In this document: positions 1 to 7,016 of the stretch, piece by piece
Layout: every line of letters starts with the position of its first letter
Position numbering within the stretch: the first letter of the stretch is position 1
Source: a virus
Length of the DNA stretch: 29,479 nt
IMG/VR virus record: IMGVR_UViG_3300022837_000059
Location: 1-29,479 of that record
Strand: one strand, 5' to 3'
Made by a program: the position numbers and the translations under genes
Notes under the pieces: model-generated
Database searches by the model: none
What the model was told of the DNA's origin: nothing
The model's input: the letters and a program-made list of their open reading frames with translations, nothing else

Positions 1-660
1 CAAACGCTTACAAACAAAACTTTAACTTCACCTAAAATAAATGAAGATGTAGCTGTAACTTCTACTGCAACAGAACTAAATTTATTAGATGGTGTTAGTG
101 GATTAGTTCAAGCTGACTTTACTAAATTAGCAGCTGTTACTTCTACTGCTGATGAACTTAATTTACTTGATGGAGTATCTGGATTAGTACAAGCAGATTT
201 TACTAAACTTGCTGCTGTAGATTCAACTGCTGCAGAATTAAATTATTCTGATCTTGCAACACTAGGTACTACTGCTGCTTCAAAAGTATTATCAGCAGAT
301 GCTAACAATCTAACAAAAGTATCTGGTGCTGTAGCAAATGTAGAAGATACATTAACAGATGATACTACTATAACTTGGGACGTAATTGATTCTCCAGTTG
401 CAAAAGTTACGTTAGCTGGAAACAGAACTTTATCTGCACCAAGTGGAACTACACCTATTTCTGGTCAATTTGTTTCATTACTTATTATTCAAGATGGAAC
501 TGGTAGCAGAACTATTACTTGGAACGCAGCATACGAATTTACAGAAGATACTGCACCAGATTTAACAGAAACAGCATCTAAAGGCGATTTATTTACGTTT
601 CGTTATAATGGAAGTAAATGGCTAGAGATTGGTAGAAATTTAGAATTAACTTTATCATAG
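1..660 (+). CDS. Tail-fibre-like structural protein, C-terminal part (5' truncated by window edge)
   Basis: The reading frame is open from base 1 to a TAG at 658-660, giving 219 residues with no start in the window. It opens with an NKTLTSPKI-type motif, followed by two near-identical 27-residue units containing TSTAxELNLLDGVSGLVQADF and a diverged third unit. Such 'NKTLTSP' and 'ELNLLDG' phrases are common in fibre and appendage proteins of marine phages. The last ~110 residues are Thr/Val/Gly-rich and look like a beta-strand-rich tip domain ending in a RYNGSKWLEIGR-type motif. The position just before fibre-accessory and repeat proteins fits a host-contact appendage. The family label is from recognition of motifs; the receptor is unknown. 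Confidence 0.7.
   Translation, partial: QTLTNKTLTSPKINEDVAVTSTATELNLLDGVSGLVQADFTKLAAVTSTADELNLLDGVSGLVQADFTKLAAVDSTAAELNYSDLATLGTTAASKVLSADANNLTKVSGAVANVEDTLTDDTTITWDVIDSPVAKVTLAGNRTLSAPSGTTPISGQFVSLLIIQDGTGSRTITWNAAYEFTEDTAPDLTETASKGDLFTFRYNGSKWLEIGRNLELTLS
55..216 (+). repeat. Tandem 27-residue coding repeat in the fibre-like gene
   Basis: Two consecutive 81-nt units (55-135 and 136-216) encode almost the same 27 residues, V-T-S-T-A-(T/D)-E-L-N-L-L-D-G-V-S-G-L-V-Q-A followed by D-F-T-K-L-A-A. A third, partial and diverged unit starts at 217. The DNA differs at many third positions while the protein is nearly unchanged. Confidence 0.85.
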
Positions 661-667
661 GAATATT

Positions 668-1222
668 ATGTACGCATTAGTAACAGACGGAACAATCACA
701 AAATACTTTAATAATATAGAAGGATTTACTATTGGAGATTTACAATATCCTAAAGACATATTTACTAAATGGTCTGTTGAAGAAAAAAAGGAAATAGGTA
801 TTTACGAAATAGTATTTGATAAAAGTAATTTTAAAAATGAAAATTATTATATTAATACTGTTCCAACTTTTGCTTTTGCTAATGATACAGTTACAGCTTC
901 ATATGGAACTGCTACTCCAAAATCTTATACAGAATTAAAAACACAATTTATTAAAGATTTAAAAATAAATGTTGCAAATGAATTATCTAAAACTGATTGG
1001 TATATTACAAGAAAAACAGAAAAAACAACTGCTATACCTAGTGCTATTACAAATCACAGAGATGCAGTTAGAACTATACAAGCAAGTATGGAAACTTTAA
1101 TTACAAATGCAGCAAACACACCAGCATTAGAAACTCTTTACACTTATGTTAATACCTCTGCAGAAGGTGATCCTGTAATAATGGAAAGACCATTAGGGGT
1201 ACTACCAACATTGGAAATTTAA
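668..1222 (+). CDS. Tail-fibre accessory/assembly-like protein
   Basis: 184 residues, starting 7 nt after the fibre-like gene; its stop overlaps the next start at 1222. The N-terminal half begins MYALVTDGTITKYF and resembles the small N-terminal domains of phage fibre-chaperone proteins. The segment around residues 108-140 (LSKTDWYITRKTEKT...AIPSAITNHRDAVR) matches the pattern of DUF4376/XkdW-like fibre-associated domains (acidic/aromatic 'TDW', a Pro-containing turn, then a helix ending in R-x-A-V-R). A role in assembling or capping the neighbouring fibre is inferred from this pattern and from gene order. It could instead be a minor virion component. Confidence 0.5.
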   Translation: MYALVTDGTITKYFNNIEGFTIGDLQYPKDIFTKWSVEEKKEIGIYEIVFDKSNFKNENYYINTVPTFAFANDTVTASYGTATPKSYTELKTQFIKDLKINVANELSKTDWYITRKTEKTTAIPSAITNHRDAVRTIQASMETLITNAANTPALETLYTYVNTSAEGDPVIMERPLGVLPTLEI

Positions 1223-2127
1223 TGTTTTCTATTATACCAGCAAATTCGGCACAAGGAGTTTCACCAACACAAAAAGCAATATTTGGTTATGGAAATACTG
1301 GAAGTATAGTTTCAATAACTAACTTAGTAAATAGTTCTGGTGTTGTAGCAACAGACGTAACTGGTGTAGGTACAGCAAGATCATTGATTGGAGCAACATC
1401 TTATGGAACAGATAAAGCAATCTTTGCTTATGGTTATAATGGAGGATACCTTTCAATGAGTAATTTAGTATCAAACTCTGGAGTTGTAGCAACAGATGTA
1501 ACTGGAGTTGGTACTGCTAGGAGAGGATTAGGTGCTGCTGCATATGGTGGCGACAAAGCTATTTTTGCTTATGGTACTACTGGAAGTAGAGTTTCATTAT
1601 CAAATCTAGTTAATAATTTAGGTGTTATTGGAAGTGATGTAACTGGTGTAGGTACTGCTAGAGCTGATATAGCAGCTTCTGGATATGGAGGAGATAAGGC
1701 TATTATGGGTTATGCTATTAATGCTAGTGGAGTATCTTCTATAACCAATTTAATTTCTAATTCTGGTGTTGTGGCAAGTGATGTAACTGGAGTTGGTACA
1801 GCAAGATATAATGCAGAAGGTGCAACATATGGTACAGACAAAGCAATATTTGCATATGGATATGCTGGTTCTAATGTTTCAATGAGTAATCTAGTTAGCA
1901 ATCTTGGTGTAGTTGCTACTGATACTACTGGAGTAGGTACAGCTAGGAGATCTATAGCTGCAAATGGGTATGGTGGTGATAAATCTATATTTGGTTATGG
2001 TTATGTTTCAGGTGCAGTAAGCATGACTAATCTAGTTTCAAATAGTGGTGTAATAGCAACTGATGTTACAGGAGTTGGTACTGGTAGATATTTATTAGCA
2101 GCTTGTGGGTATTCAATAAGTGCATAA
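1222..2127 (+). CDS. Six-repeat, propeller-like appendage protein
   Basis: 301 residues made almost wholly of six ~47-residue repeats after a short leader (residues 1-17). Each unit runs DKAIFAYG-xxG-xxxS-(I/M/L)-(T/S)NLVxNxGVVATDVTGVGTAR followed by four or five variable residues and a YG(G/T)D. Strong constant strands with two short variable loops per repeat suggest a beta-propeller or beta-solenoid. No signal peptide or membrane segment is seen. The start overlaps the stop of the preceding gene by 1 nt, so translation is probably coupled. The setting among fibre genes suggests a receptor-binding or enzyme-like head on an appendage; this is inference. No reverse transcriptase or template repeat is nearby, so there is no sign of a diversity-generating retroelement. 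Confidence 0.6.
   Translation: MFSIIPANSAQGVSPTQKAIFGYGNTGSIVSITNLVNSSGVVATDVTGVGTARSLIGATSYGTDKAIFAYGYNGGYLSMSNLVSNSGVVATDVTGVGTARRGLGAAAYGGDKAIFAYGTTGSRVSLSNLVNNLGVIGSDVTGVGTARADIAASGYGGDKAIMGYAINASGVSSITNLISNSGVVASDVTGVGTARYNAEGATYGTDKAIFAYGYAGSNVSMSNLVSNLGVVATDTTGVGTARRSIAANGYGGDKSIFGYGYVSGAVSMTNLVSNSGVIATDVTGVGTGRYLLAACGYSISA
1273..2124 (+). repeat. Six tandem ~141-nt coding repeats
   Basis: The units begin at each K-(A/S)-I-(F/M)-(G/A)-Y of the protein, the first at base 1273. Five are 47 residues; the fourth is one residue longer. The core TDVTGVGTAR is retained in almost every unit (DTTGVGTAR and DVTGVGTGR variants occur), while codon choice differs between units. Confidence 0.85.
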
Positions 2128-2162
2128 AATTAATAACAACAACATAGAAAGAAGATAAAAAC

Positions 2163-2768
2163 ATGGCATCAAAACTAAATACAGAGTTTAATTATAGATA
2201 CCAAGTAATAGGAGATACACCTTGGGAAAAGATAAAAACTTTACAAGGATTTCTTGAAGGTAGAATTAGAGCAGCAGCACTTGAAGAAGTAGGTGATTTA
2301 AAAGATCAAGCTAAAGTTGCTAAACTAAAACACCTAGAAGAAAATGGTGGACTACAACATGAAATATTAGAACTTAAAGCTGAAATACTAGAAGGCATAA
2401 GTCATCAACCAGCAGCTAAAGAATCATTTGAGTTGAATCAAAAAGAGATTAAAATACTAGAAAAGCTATTAGAAGAACTTTACGTCATTGCAGAACCTAC
2501 AAGAATAGCTGGTTATAGTGATGAAGAAATGTTTGAAGCTAATGCTGCAAATGAATTTACTGTAAATATAGGTAGAGAAATACAAGCTGAAATGATTGCT
2601 AATGGTAGACCATCACCAGCTAAATTAAGAAATGCTATGAGTAATCCTTATACTTGGAACGCATTAAAAGGAATTGGTTTAATACCTAAAGAAACAAAAA
2701 TATTAGAAGGCAATATTAACCCAAGAGACAAGATAAAATTAATAGGAGTAGAAGATGAGGTTATATAA
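2163..2768 (+). CDS. Conserved-looking virion-region protein of unknown function
   Basis: 201 residues, mostly predicted helical, with charged stretches (about 35-105) that could form a coiled coil: repeated L-K-A-E, K-E-I-K-I-L-E-K-L-L-E-E-L. The C-terminal part has a small globular-looking section (SPAKLRNAMSNPYTWNALKGIGLI). It is acidic, has no signal peptide or membrane segment, and sits between the repeat protein and small virion proteins, so a structural or assembly role is likely. I do not recognise the family. The upstream AGAAAGAAGATAAAAAC gives a weak purine-rich ribosome site. Confidence 0.6.
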   Translation: MASKLNTEFNYRYQVIGDTPWEKIKTLQGFLEGRIRAAALEEVGDLKDQAKVAKLKHLEENGGLQHEILELKAEILEGISHQPAAKESFELNQKEIKILEKLLEELYVIAEPTRIAGYSDEEMFEANAANEFTVNIGREIQAEMIANGRPSPAKLRNAMSNPYTWNALKGIGLIPKETKILEGNINPRDKIKLIGVEDEVI

Positions 2769-2808
2769 ATTTACAACATCAACTGGTGTACCAGCTACTG
2801 CGAGATAA
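2755..2808 (+). CDS. Possible 17-aa micro-ORF with STGVPATAR end
   Basis: ATG at 2755, overlapping the last 14 nt of the preceding gene, encodes MRLYKFTTSTGVPATAR and stops at 2808. The interest is that its last nine codons are repeated about 96 nt downstream (SSTGVPACAR plus stop). Repetition of the peptide, the stop codon and the following ATAATTA argues that this is more than chance, but whether it is translated as such or is the remnant C-terminus of a larger gene cannot be told from the sequence. Confidence 0.3.
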   Translation: MRLYKFTTSTGVPATAR

Positions 2809-2907
2809 TTATGCCTAGAAAATCTAACTCCAACTTGGAAGATCACAATGGAATTAGATTAACCTTTTGTTTCATCAACTGGTGTACCAGCTTGTGCAAG
2901 ATAATTA
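2777..2907 (+). repeat. Direct repeat pair, CATCAACTGGTGTACCAGCT
   Basis: The 20-mer at 2777-2796 recurs exactly at 2873-2892. Similarity continues downstream in both copies through (A/G)AGATAATTA. Both copies read ...STGVPA(T/C)AR-stop in one frame. The copies are 96 nt apart and lie in the only sizeable gap of this gene cluster. Confidence 0.85.
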
Positions 2908-2912
2908 ATTGA
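2811..2912 (+). pseudogene. Probable frameshifted second copy of the micro-ORF
   Basis: An ATG at 2811 opens 33 codons (MPRKSNSNLEDHNGIRL...) ending at 2912. The repeated STGVPACAR-stop peptide is present here in a different frame, reachable by a +1 shift near GATTAACCTTTTG (about 2858-2870). In the shifted frame no start codon precedes it. This looks like a degraded or shift-dependent small gene. The alternative is that the ATG-initiated frame is meaningless and the whole 2769-2942 gap is untranslated. Confidence 0.3.
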
Positions 2913-2942
2913 AAAAAATAATAAAAGAATTATAAATAAAAC

Positions 2943-3281
2943 ATGGCTAACGTATATAAAAACGCAGGGTTTGCAATAAGCACAACAGATCTTACAACTA
3001 TTTATACAGTACCTGCTGGAAGAACAGCAATTGTTAAGAATATACAAATTAGTAATGAACATGCTTCAAACAATCTTGTAGAAGTTTCTGTAACTGATAG
3101 TTCAGCTTCAGCTACTTTTGAAGTATATCATAAAGATTTATCTTCTGGAGAAACAGTTAATGCTGCATTATCTCCTATTGTTTTAGAGTCAACAGATATA
3201 CTTAAAATACAAGTAGAAACAGTAGATACCATTGAAGGTATGGTTAGTTACTTAGAAATATTTGACGAAAAAAGTACATAA
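2943..3281 (+). CDS. Small beta-rich virion protein
   Basis: 112 residues, MANVYKNAGFAISTT..., with alternating short hydrophobic/Thr/Ser strands (TIYTVPAGRTAIVKNIQISN; VEVSVTDSS; LSPIVLESTDILKIQVE), as in small immunoglobulin-like or decoration domains of phages. No signal peptide. It has a 1-nt overlap with the GNAT-like gene downstream. Proteins of this size and pattern are frequent near the fibre genes of marine phages, and I recall similar ones annotated as structural proteins, but no catalytic or binding motif can be named. Confidence 0.6.
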   Translation: MANVYKNAGFAISTTDLTTIYTVPAGRTAIVKNIQISNEHASNNLVEVSVTDSSASATFEVYHKDLSSGETVNAALSPIVLESTDILKIQVETVDTIEGMVSYLEIFDEKST

Positions 3282-3703
3282 TGAATTTGGTGCAAGTACC
3301 AACAAAACACATTGAAGAAGTCTGGCATATAGTAGTTAAAGATATAGCAGACGCATTAGCAAGATCTAATGGATATGCTTTGGCAGACCACATTAAGAAA
3401 TGGATCCTAGAAGAAAAAATGCAGTTATGGATTTTATGGGATCAAGATAGTAAAGAAAAGTATTTTGGTACAGTAGTAACAGAAGTAATAACAAGACCAT
3501 TACAGCGATGTCTTAATATTAGAATTATGACTGGTAAGCATCGTGAAAAATGGCAACATTTAATAAAACATATTGAAGAATTTGCATGGCAAAACAAGTG
3601 TGATTTATTAGAGTTAGTTGCAAGACCAGGTTGGAAGAAAATTTTAAAACCATTTGGTTATAAAGAAAGTCATATATTATTAGAAAAGAAAAAGGAGAAC
3701 TAA
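3281..3703 (+). CDS. GNAT-fold-like protein in virion cluster (T7 gp13-like context)
   Basis: 140 residues. The pattern fits the C-terminal half of the N-acetyltransferase fold: an N-terminal helix with W-H-I-V, strands LWILWD and YFGTVVTEVITR, a long helix (KHREKWQHLIKHIEEFAWQN) and the closing LLELVARPGWKKILKPFGYKE, which matches the usual 'G-W-xx-L-xx-G-F' end of GNAT domains. T7-like phages keep a short GNAT-like protein (gp13) immediately before the internal virion proteins, as here. The acetyl-CoA pyrophosphate-binding loop (Q/R-x-x-G-x-G/A) is not clearly present, so it may be non-catalytic. Confidence 0.55.
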   Translation: MNLVQVPTKHIEEVWHIVVKDIADALARSNGYALADHIKKWILEEKMQLWILWDQDSKEKYFGTVVTEVITRPLQRCLNIRIMTGKHREKWQHLIKHIEEFAWQNKCDLLELVARPGWKKILKPFGYKESHILLEKKKEN

Positions 3704-3705
3704 AT

Positions 3706-4431
3706 ATGTCATCAGGAGGAAATGATGGAAATACTACAAGCACAGTAGTACAACCATATGCACCAGCAGAACCAGGACTGAATCAGATTTTATCTGAAGC
3801 TGGTACTATATATGGACAAGGCCCAGAAGCAGCAGGATATGTTGCACCGTCACAACAAACTTTACAAGGTTTGGGTGCACAGGAAACTATTGCAGGTGCT
3901 GCAAATCAACAAATATTAAATACTATACAAGGTCAGTATAGCAATCCATTCTTATCTCCAATGATTGCTCAAGCTGGTCAAGACGTATATTCTAGTGTTG
4001 CAGGACAATTTAGTGGAGCAGGTAGAACACCTGGATCTCCTTTAATGCAAAGCCAAGTAGTTGGACAAGTTGCAGACAAAATGGCACCTTACGCATTTCA
4101 AGCATATAATGCTGAAAGACAAAGACAATTAGGAACAGCTCAACAAGTACCTAGCTTAACAGCAGTAGGTGGAGCTTTAGAAGATATACAAAGACAACAA
4201 AACATGGCACCTCAACAATCATTAGCTCAGTACTATAATACTGTAGCACCAATTGCTTTTGGATTGCCAACACAACAAAACACACAACCAGCACCTAATT
4301 CTTTAGGTATGGCTGCAGGTGGAGCTATGAGTGGAGCTGCTATGGGTAATATGTTTGCCCCTGGTGGATCTGGAGCTATGATGGGTGCAGCAGTAGGTGG
4401 ACTTGGTGGATTATTAGGAGGACTATTATAA
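3706..4431 (+). CDS. Gln/Ala/Gly-rich probable internal virion or ejection protein
   Basis: 241 residues. The central part is Gln-rich with helix-forming segments (QQILNTIQGQYSNPF, MAPYAFQAYNAERQRQL). The last ~45 residues are a small-residue hydrophobic stretch with Gly/Ala/Met repeats ending GGLGGLLGGLL, a pattern suited to membrane insertion. No signal peptide. This composition and the position ahead of a very large virion protein resemble the ejection-protein genes of podoviruses. The stop shares its last base with the start of the micro-membrane gene at 4431. Exact family not recognised. Confidence 0.5.
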   Translation: MSSGGNDGNTTSTVVQPYAPAEPGLNQILSEAGTIYGQGPEAAGYVAPSQQTLQGLGAQETIAGAANQQILNTIQGQYSNPFLSPMIAQAGQDVYSSVAGQFSGAGRTPGSPLMQSQVVGQVADKMAPYAFQAYNAERQRQLGTAQQVPSLTAVGGALEDIQRQQNMAPQQSLAQYYNTVAPIAFGLPTQQNTQPAPNSLGMAAGGAMSGAAMGNMFAPGGSGAMMGAAVGGLGGLLGGLL

Positions 4432-4526
4432 TGAAAATACAAGAACATATACCACATTTTGTAAAAGAACATAAAAAAGCAATAGCAGTTGCTGTTGTTA
4501 TTTTAATCATTGCAATAATTATATAA
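4431..4526 (+). CDS. 31-aa single-pass membrane microprotein
   Basis: ATG at 4431 overlaps the previous stop by 1 nt. The product is MKIQEHIPHFVKEHKKAIAV followed by about 12 residues of Ala/Val/Ile/Leu and a TAA at 4524-4526. It has a short basic/amphipathic N-terminus and one C-terminal transmembrane helix. Translational coupling and the next gene's ribosome site (AAGGAAAAACT) straight after it make it a credible gene despite its size. It could be a small holin-like or ejection-complex membrane anchor; nothing in the sequence decides this. Confidence 0.5.
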   Translation: MKIQEHIPHFVKEHKKAIAVAVVILIIAIII

Positions 4527-4535
4527 GGAAAAACT

Positions 4536-5294
4536 ATGTCAGGTGGTGGTGGAGGATCAGGAAATGATAGTGGAGGAGGTTCTGGAGTTGGAAGACAAGA
4601 TGCTGAATCACAATACGGTGCAGACTCTCAAGGATCTTATGATTCTTCACAAAATCAATCTGGTAGAAACGAAAATACAAGTGGTGATGGTGGTGGAAGT
4701 AGTTATTCTAATGTAAATACAACACCTAATAGCAATGATAATACAGTAGATCCTGGTTTTCAAAGAGCATTAAAAGAACAAGCACAAAAACAAGCTGATC
4801 CTGTATATGGAGATCCTGATCCAGAAGTAGATGTTGATCCAAGAGACAGAGATAGTATTACAAGTTTTAAAGATAATTACATAGCTAATGTAAAATCAAA
4901 TCCAATGTATCTTGGTATAGGTGGTTTGCTACATACAGCTTATCAAACTGATAAAGCTAAAAGTATGCTTTCAGGTGTACCAGGTTATGAATTTTTAGAT
5001 TATAGTGATGGAAATAATAATGTTCCAACAATTGCTCAAGGTAAAGGAGAATTACTTGCTGCATCACCTTATATAGTAAGTGGAACTACACCAGTTGAAT
5101 CAGAAGCATCTAAATGGTATAACAGTATAGGAAATAATACTAAAGAATTTAATTTTGCTAGTGCTTATTCAACTGCTAAAGAAAAAGTTTCAAAAACATT
5201 AAATGACAAAGGACCAATAGGAATGTTAGCTGTAAGTGACAGTCCATATTACGATTGGTTAAAAACAAATAAATTAGATAAAGGAATATTATAA
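4536..5294 (+). CDS. Gly/Ser-rich N-terminus, virion-region protein
   Basis: 252 residues. Residues 1-70 are disordered and dominated by Gly, Ser, Asn and Gln; then a Pro/Asp stretch (DPVYGDPDPEVDVDPRDRD) and an ordered C-terminal half with aromatic residues (YIANVKSNPMYLGIGGLLHTAY, SPYYDWLKTNK). No signal peptide. The stop overlaps the next start. A structural or ejection role is inferred from the run of similar low-complexity proteins on both sides. I do not recognise a family. Confidence 0.5.
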   Translation: MSGGGGGSGNDSGGGSGVGRQDAESQYGADSQGSYDSSQNQSGRNENTSGDGGGSSYSNVNTTPNSNDNTVDPGFQRALKEQAQKQADPVYGDPDPEVDVDPRDRDSITSFKDNYIANVKSNPMYLGIGGLLHTAYQTDKAKSMLSGVPGYEFLDYSDGNNNVPTIAQGKGELLAASPYIVSGTTPVESEASKWYNSIGNNTKEFNFASAYSTAKEKVSKTLNDKGPIGMLAVSDSPYYDWLKTNKLDKGIL

Positions 5295-6442
5295 TGGGAC
5301 TATTAGACATATGGAGTGATTGGAAAAGAGATAACCAAGGTACAGTCCAAGATGATTTTTCAGGAATGAATAGTGATGCAATGTCACCAAATTTAAATAC
5401 AGCAGGTGGAATAGATAATCCTTCTTACAGAAGAAAAGAATCTCCATTAATTAAAAACCCTATATTTCCAGAAAAATATGTACCACCAGGACAAGGTAAA
5501 ATTGTAATTAATCCAGACGGAACTAATAAAGTTCTGCCTAATGAAATACAAATGTTTAAACCTGAGAATCAACCACAAGGTACTCCTGTAGATAAAGCTA
5601 CAGATCCTATTACTCAAGGTGGAACAGGTGTTAAACTTGCTGAAGATCAAGGATTTTTATCTAAGCTATCTGGTATGGCAGGTGTAGATATGAAACAAGC
5701 ATCAGCTAATTGGAAAGACAAAGGTGGATTTGAAGGACTTATGTCTAACCCAGCATTCTCTTTAGGATTAGCATTAATGCAATCATCAGCTAATGGTAAA
5801 ACTATTAACCAAGGTATTCTAAATAATTTTGTTAAAGCAGGTGGTATTTCTGCAGAATACAAAGACAGAATTGAAGCAAGAAAACAAGAACCTATTCAAG
5901 CAACAGCTGGAGATATATCTGAAACTAAAGATTTATTAAAAGCAATAAATATTGAAGAAGGTAACTGGTTTGAAAATATAATAAGTAAAGCTAAAGGTGG
6001 AAAACCAGGACTAGAATGGGATTCAGCAGTAGAAGAAATTTCTTTAAAGTATCAAATGCAAATTAGAGATGAACAAGAAAAACTTAAAAAAGCTGGTAAA
6101 TCTCAAGTTATTAGAAAAACTGATAAAATTAGAATTATGAGAAAGTTAATTAAAGAAGGTAAAATTAAAGAAAGTGGTGGAATACCTTTTCTTACATCTT
6201 CTACACTTAGTATGCCTATACCAAAAGCTGAAGGTGGCCCAATACAAGAAGGTAAATCTTATCTTGTTGGAGAAAAAGGGCCTGAGATTATTATACCAAG
6301 CTCAGATGGTAATGTTTTAACTAATGATGATTCACAAATATTTAATATGCTATTAGCATCTAACCCACAACTACAGAAAGTATCTAAACAAAGAGCTGAA
6401 AGAATTCTTAAGTCTAGATTCCCTGAATATTTTGAAGGATAA
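5294..6442 (+). CDS. Virion protein with tape-measure-type 'VGExGPE' C-terminal motif
   Basis: 382 residues. Near residues 313-340 it carries AEGGPIQEGKSYLVGEKGPE followed by I-I-I-P-S-S-D-G-N-V-L-T-N, which closely matches the 'GG.v..G..ylVGE.GPE...P...G.i..n' motif found at the C-terminal end of many phage tape-measure and other tail-tip/ejection proteins. The rest is polar with a central hydrophobic helix (SNPAFSLGLALMQSSANG). At 382 residues it is too short for a typical tape-measure protein, so I prefer an internal virion or tail-associated protein bearing that module. It has a 1-nt overlap with the upstream gene. Confidence 0.5.
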   Translation: MGLLDIWSDWKRDNQGTVQDDFSGMNSDAMSPNLNTAGGIDNPSYRRKESPLIKNPIFPEKYVPPGQGKIVINPDGTNKVLPNEIQMFKPENQPQGTPVDKATDPITQGGTGVKLAEDQGFLSKLSGMAGVDMKQASANWKDKGGFEGLMSNPAFSLGLALMQSSANGKTINQGILNNFVKAGGISAEYKDRIEARKQEPIQATAGDISETKDLLKAINIEEGNWFENIISKAKGGKPGLEWDSAVEEISLKYQMQIRDEQEKLKKAGKSQVIRKTDKIRIMRKLIKEGKIKESGGIPFLTSSTLSMPIPKAEGGPIQEGKSYLVGEKGPEIIIPSSDGNVLTNDDSQIFNMLLASNPQLQKVSKQRAERILKSRFPEYFEG

Positions 6443-6445
6443 ACT

Positions 6446-7015
6446 ATGAAGAAATTTGTAATTAAAAAGATTATAACTGGTGTAAGTAAAAAGTTTAAAG
6501 GAGTTCAAAAACTTCCTGCACAAAAACCACCTACTAGGTTTACATCTATTATGAGTGAAGCTACAATCAAAGCTAACCAAAGAAAGGTTTTAGGTGACGT
6601 TCCTGAGTTTATGGGATTATCATCAAGAGCTACTGGTAGTTTAGCTGCTGAAAGTTTAGCACTTAAAACATCAAACAAAAAATTCTTTAGTACTTTAAAA
6701 ACAGGATTAAAAAGATCTAGAGCAAGAACAGCTACTGGTATTAAAACTGCTAGACTAAATAAACCTGTATCTAAACCTGCAGTATTTAAAGCTAAATCTA
6801 AAGGTGCTATGAAAGCATATACAGAAGCAAATTTAAAATCAGAAAAAGTATTTACTAGCACTATGGATAAGTTTACAGGTAGAAGTAAGTTAAGTCCATT
6901 TGTAATGAAAACAGCCCCAGCTAAAAGAGGTCTTAGAGAAGGTACTAAATTAAAACGAGAAGGACAAAGAATTATAGAACAAAACAAAAGATTAAAAAGA
7001 GAATGGGGATTCTAG
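6446..7015 (+). CDS. Highly basic virion-region protein
   Basis: 189 residues, very rich in Lys and Arg throughout (MKKFVIKKIITGVSKKFKG...; KTGLKRSRARTATGIKTARL; ending RLKREWGF) with almost no acidic clusters. There are no membrane segments. The composition suggests nucleic-acid contact or disorder, as in proteins packaged with DNA. It starts 4 nt after the preceding gene and ends 2 nt before the GTG of the large protein. The long antisense frame here is a composition artefact. Function unknown. Confidence 0.5.
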   Translation: MKKFVIKKIITGVSKKFKGVQKLPAQKPPTRFTSIMSEATIKANQRKVLGDVPEFMGLSSRATGSLAAESLALKTSNKKFFSTLKTGLKRSRARTATGIKTARLNKPVSKPAVFKAKSKGAMKAYTEANLKSEKVFTSTMDKFTGRSKLSPFVMKTAPAKRGLREGTKLKREGQRIIEQNKRLKREWGF

Positions 7016-7016
7016 T

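Noticed and set aside
1222-2127. CRISPR array or diversity-generating retroelement
   Set aside because: The repeats are in-frame protein repeats of 141 nt without spacers, and no reverse transcriptase or template repeat is present.
2859-3062. 67-codon minus-strand open frame, Cys-rich
   Set aside because: Antisense to the start of the 112-aa virion gene; isolated in a plus-strand operon and no initiation signal.
6505-6987. 160-codon minus-strand open frame
   Set aside because: Antisense to a Lys-rich gene; its Leu/Val/Phe/Ser-rich product mirrors the complementary codons and has no ribosome site or operon context.
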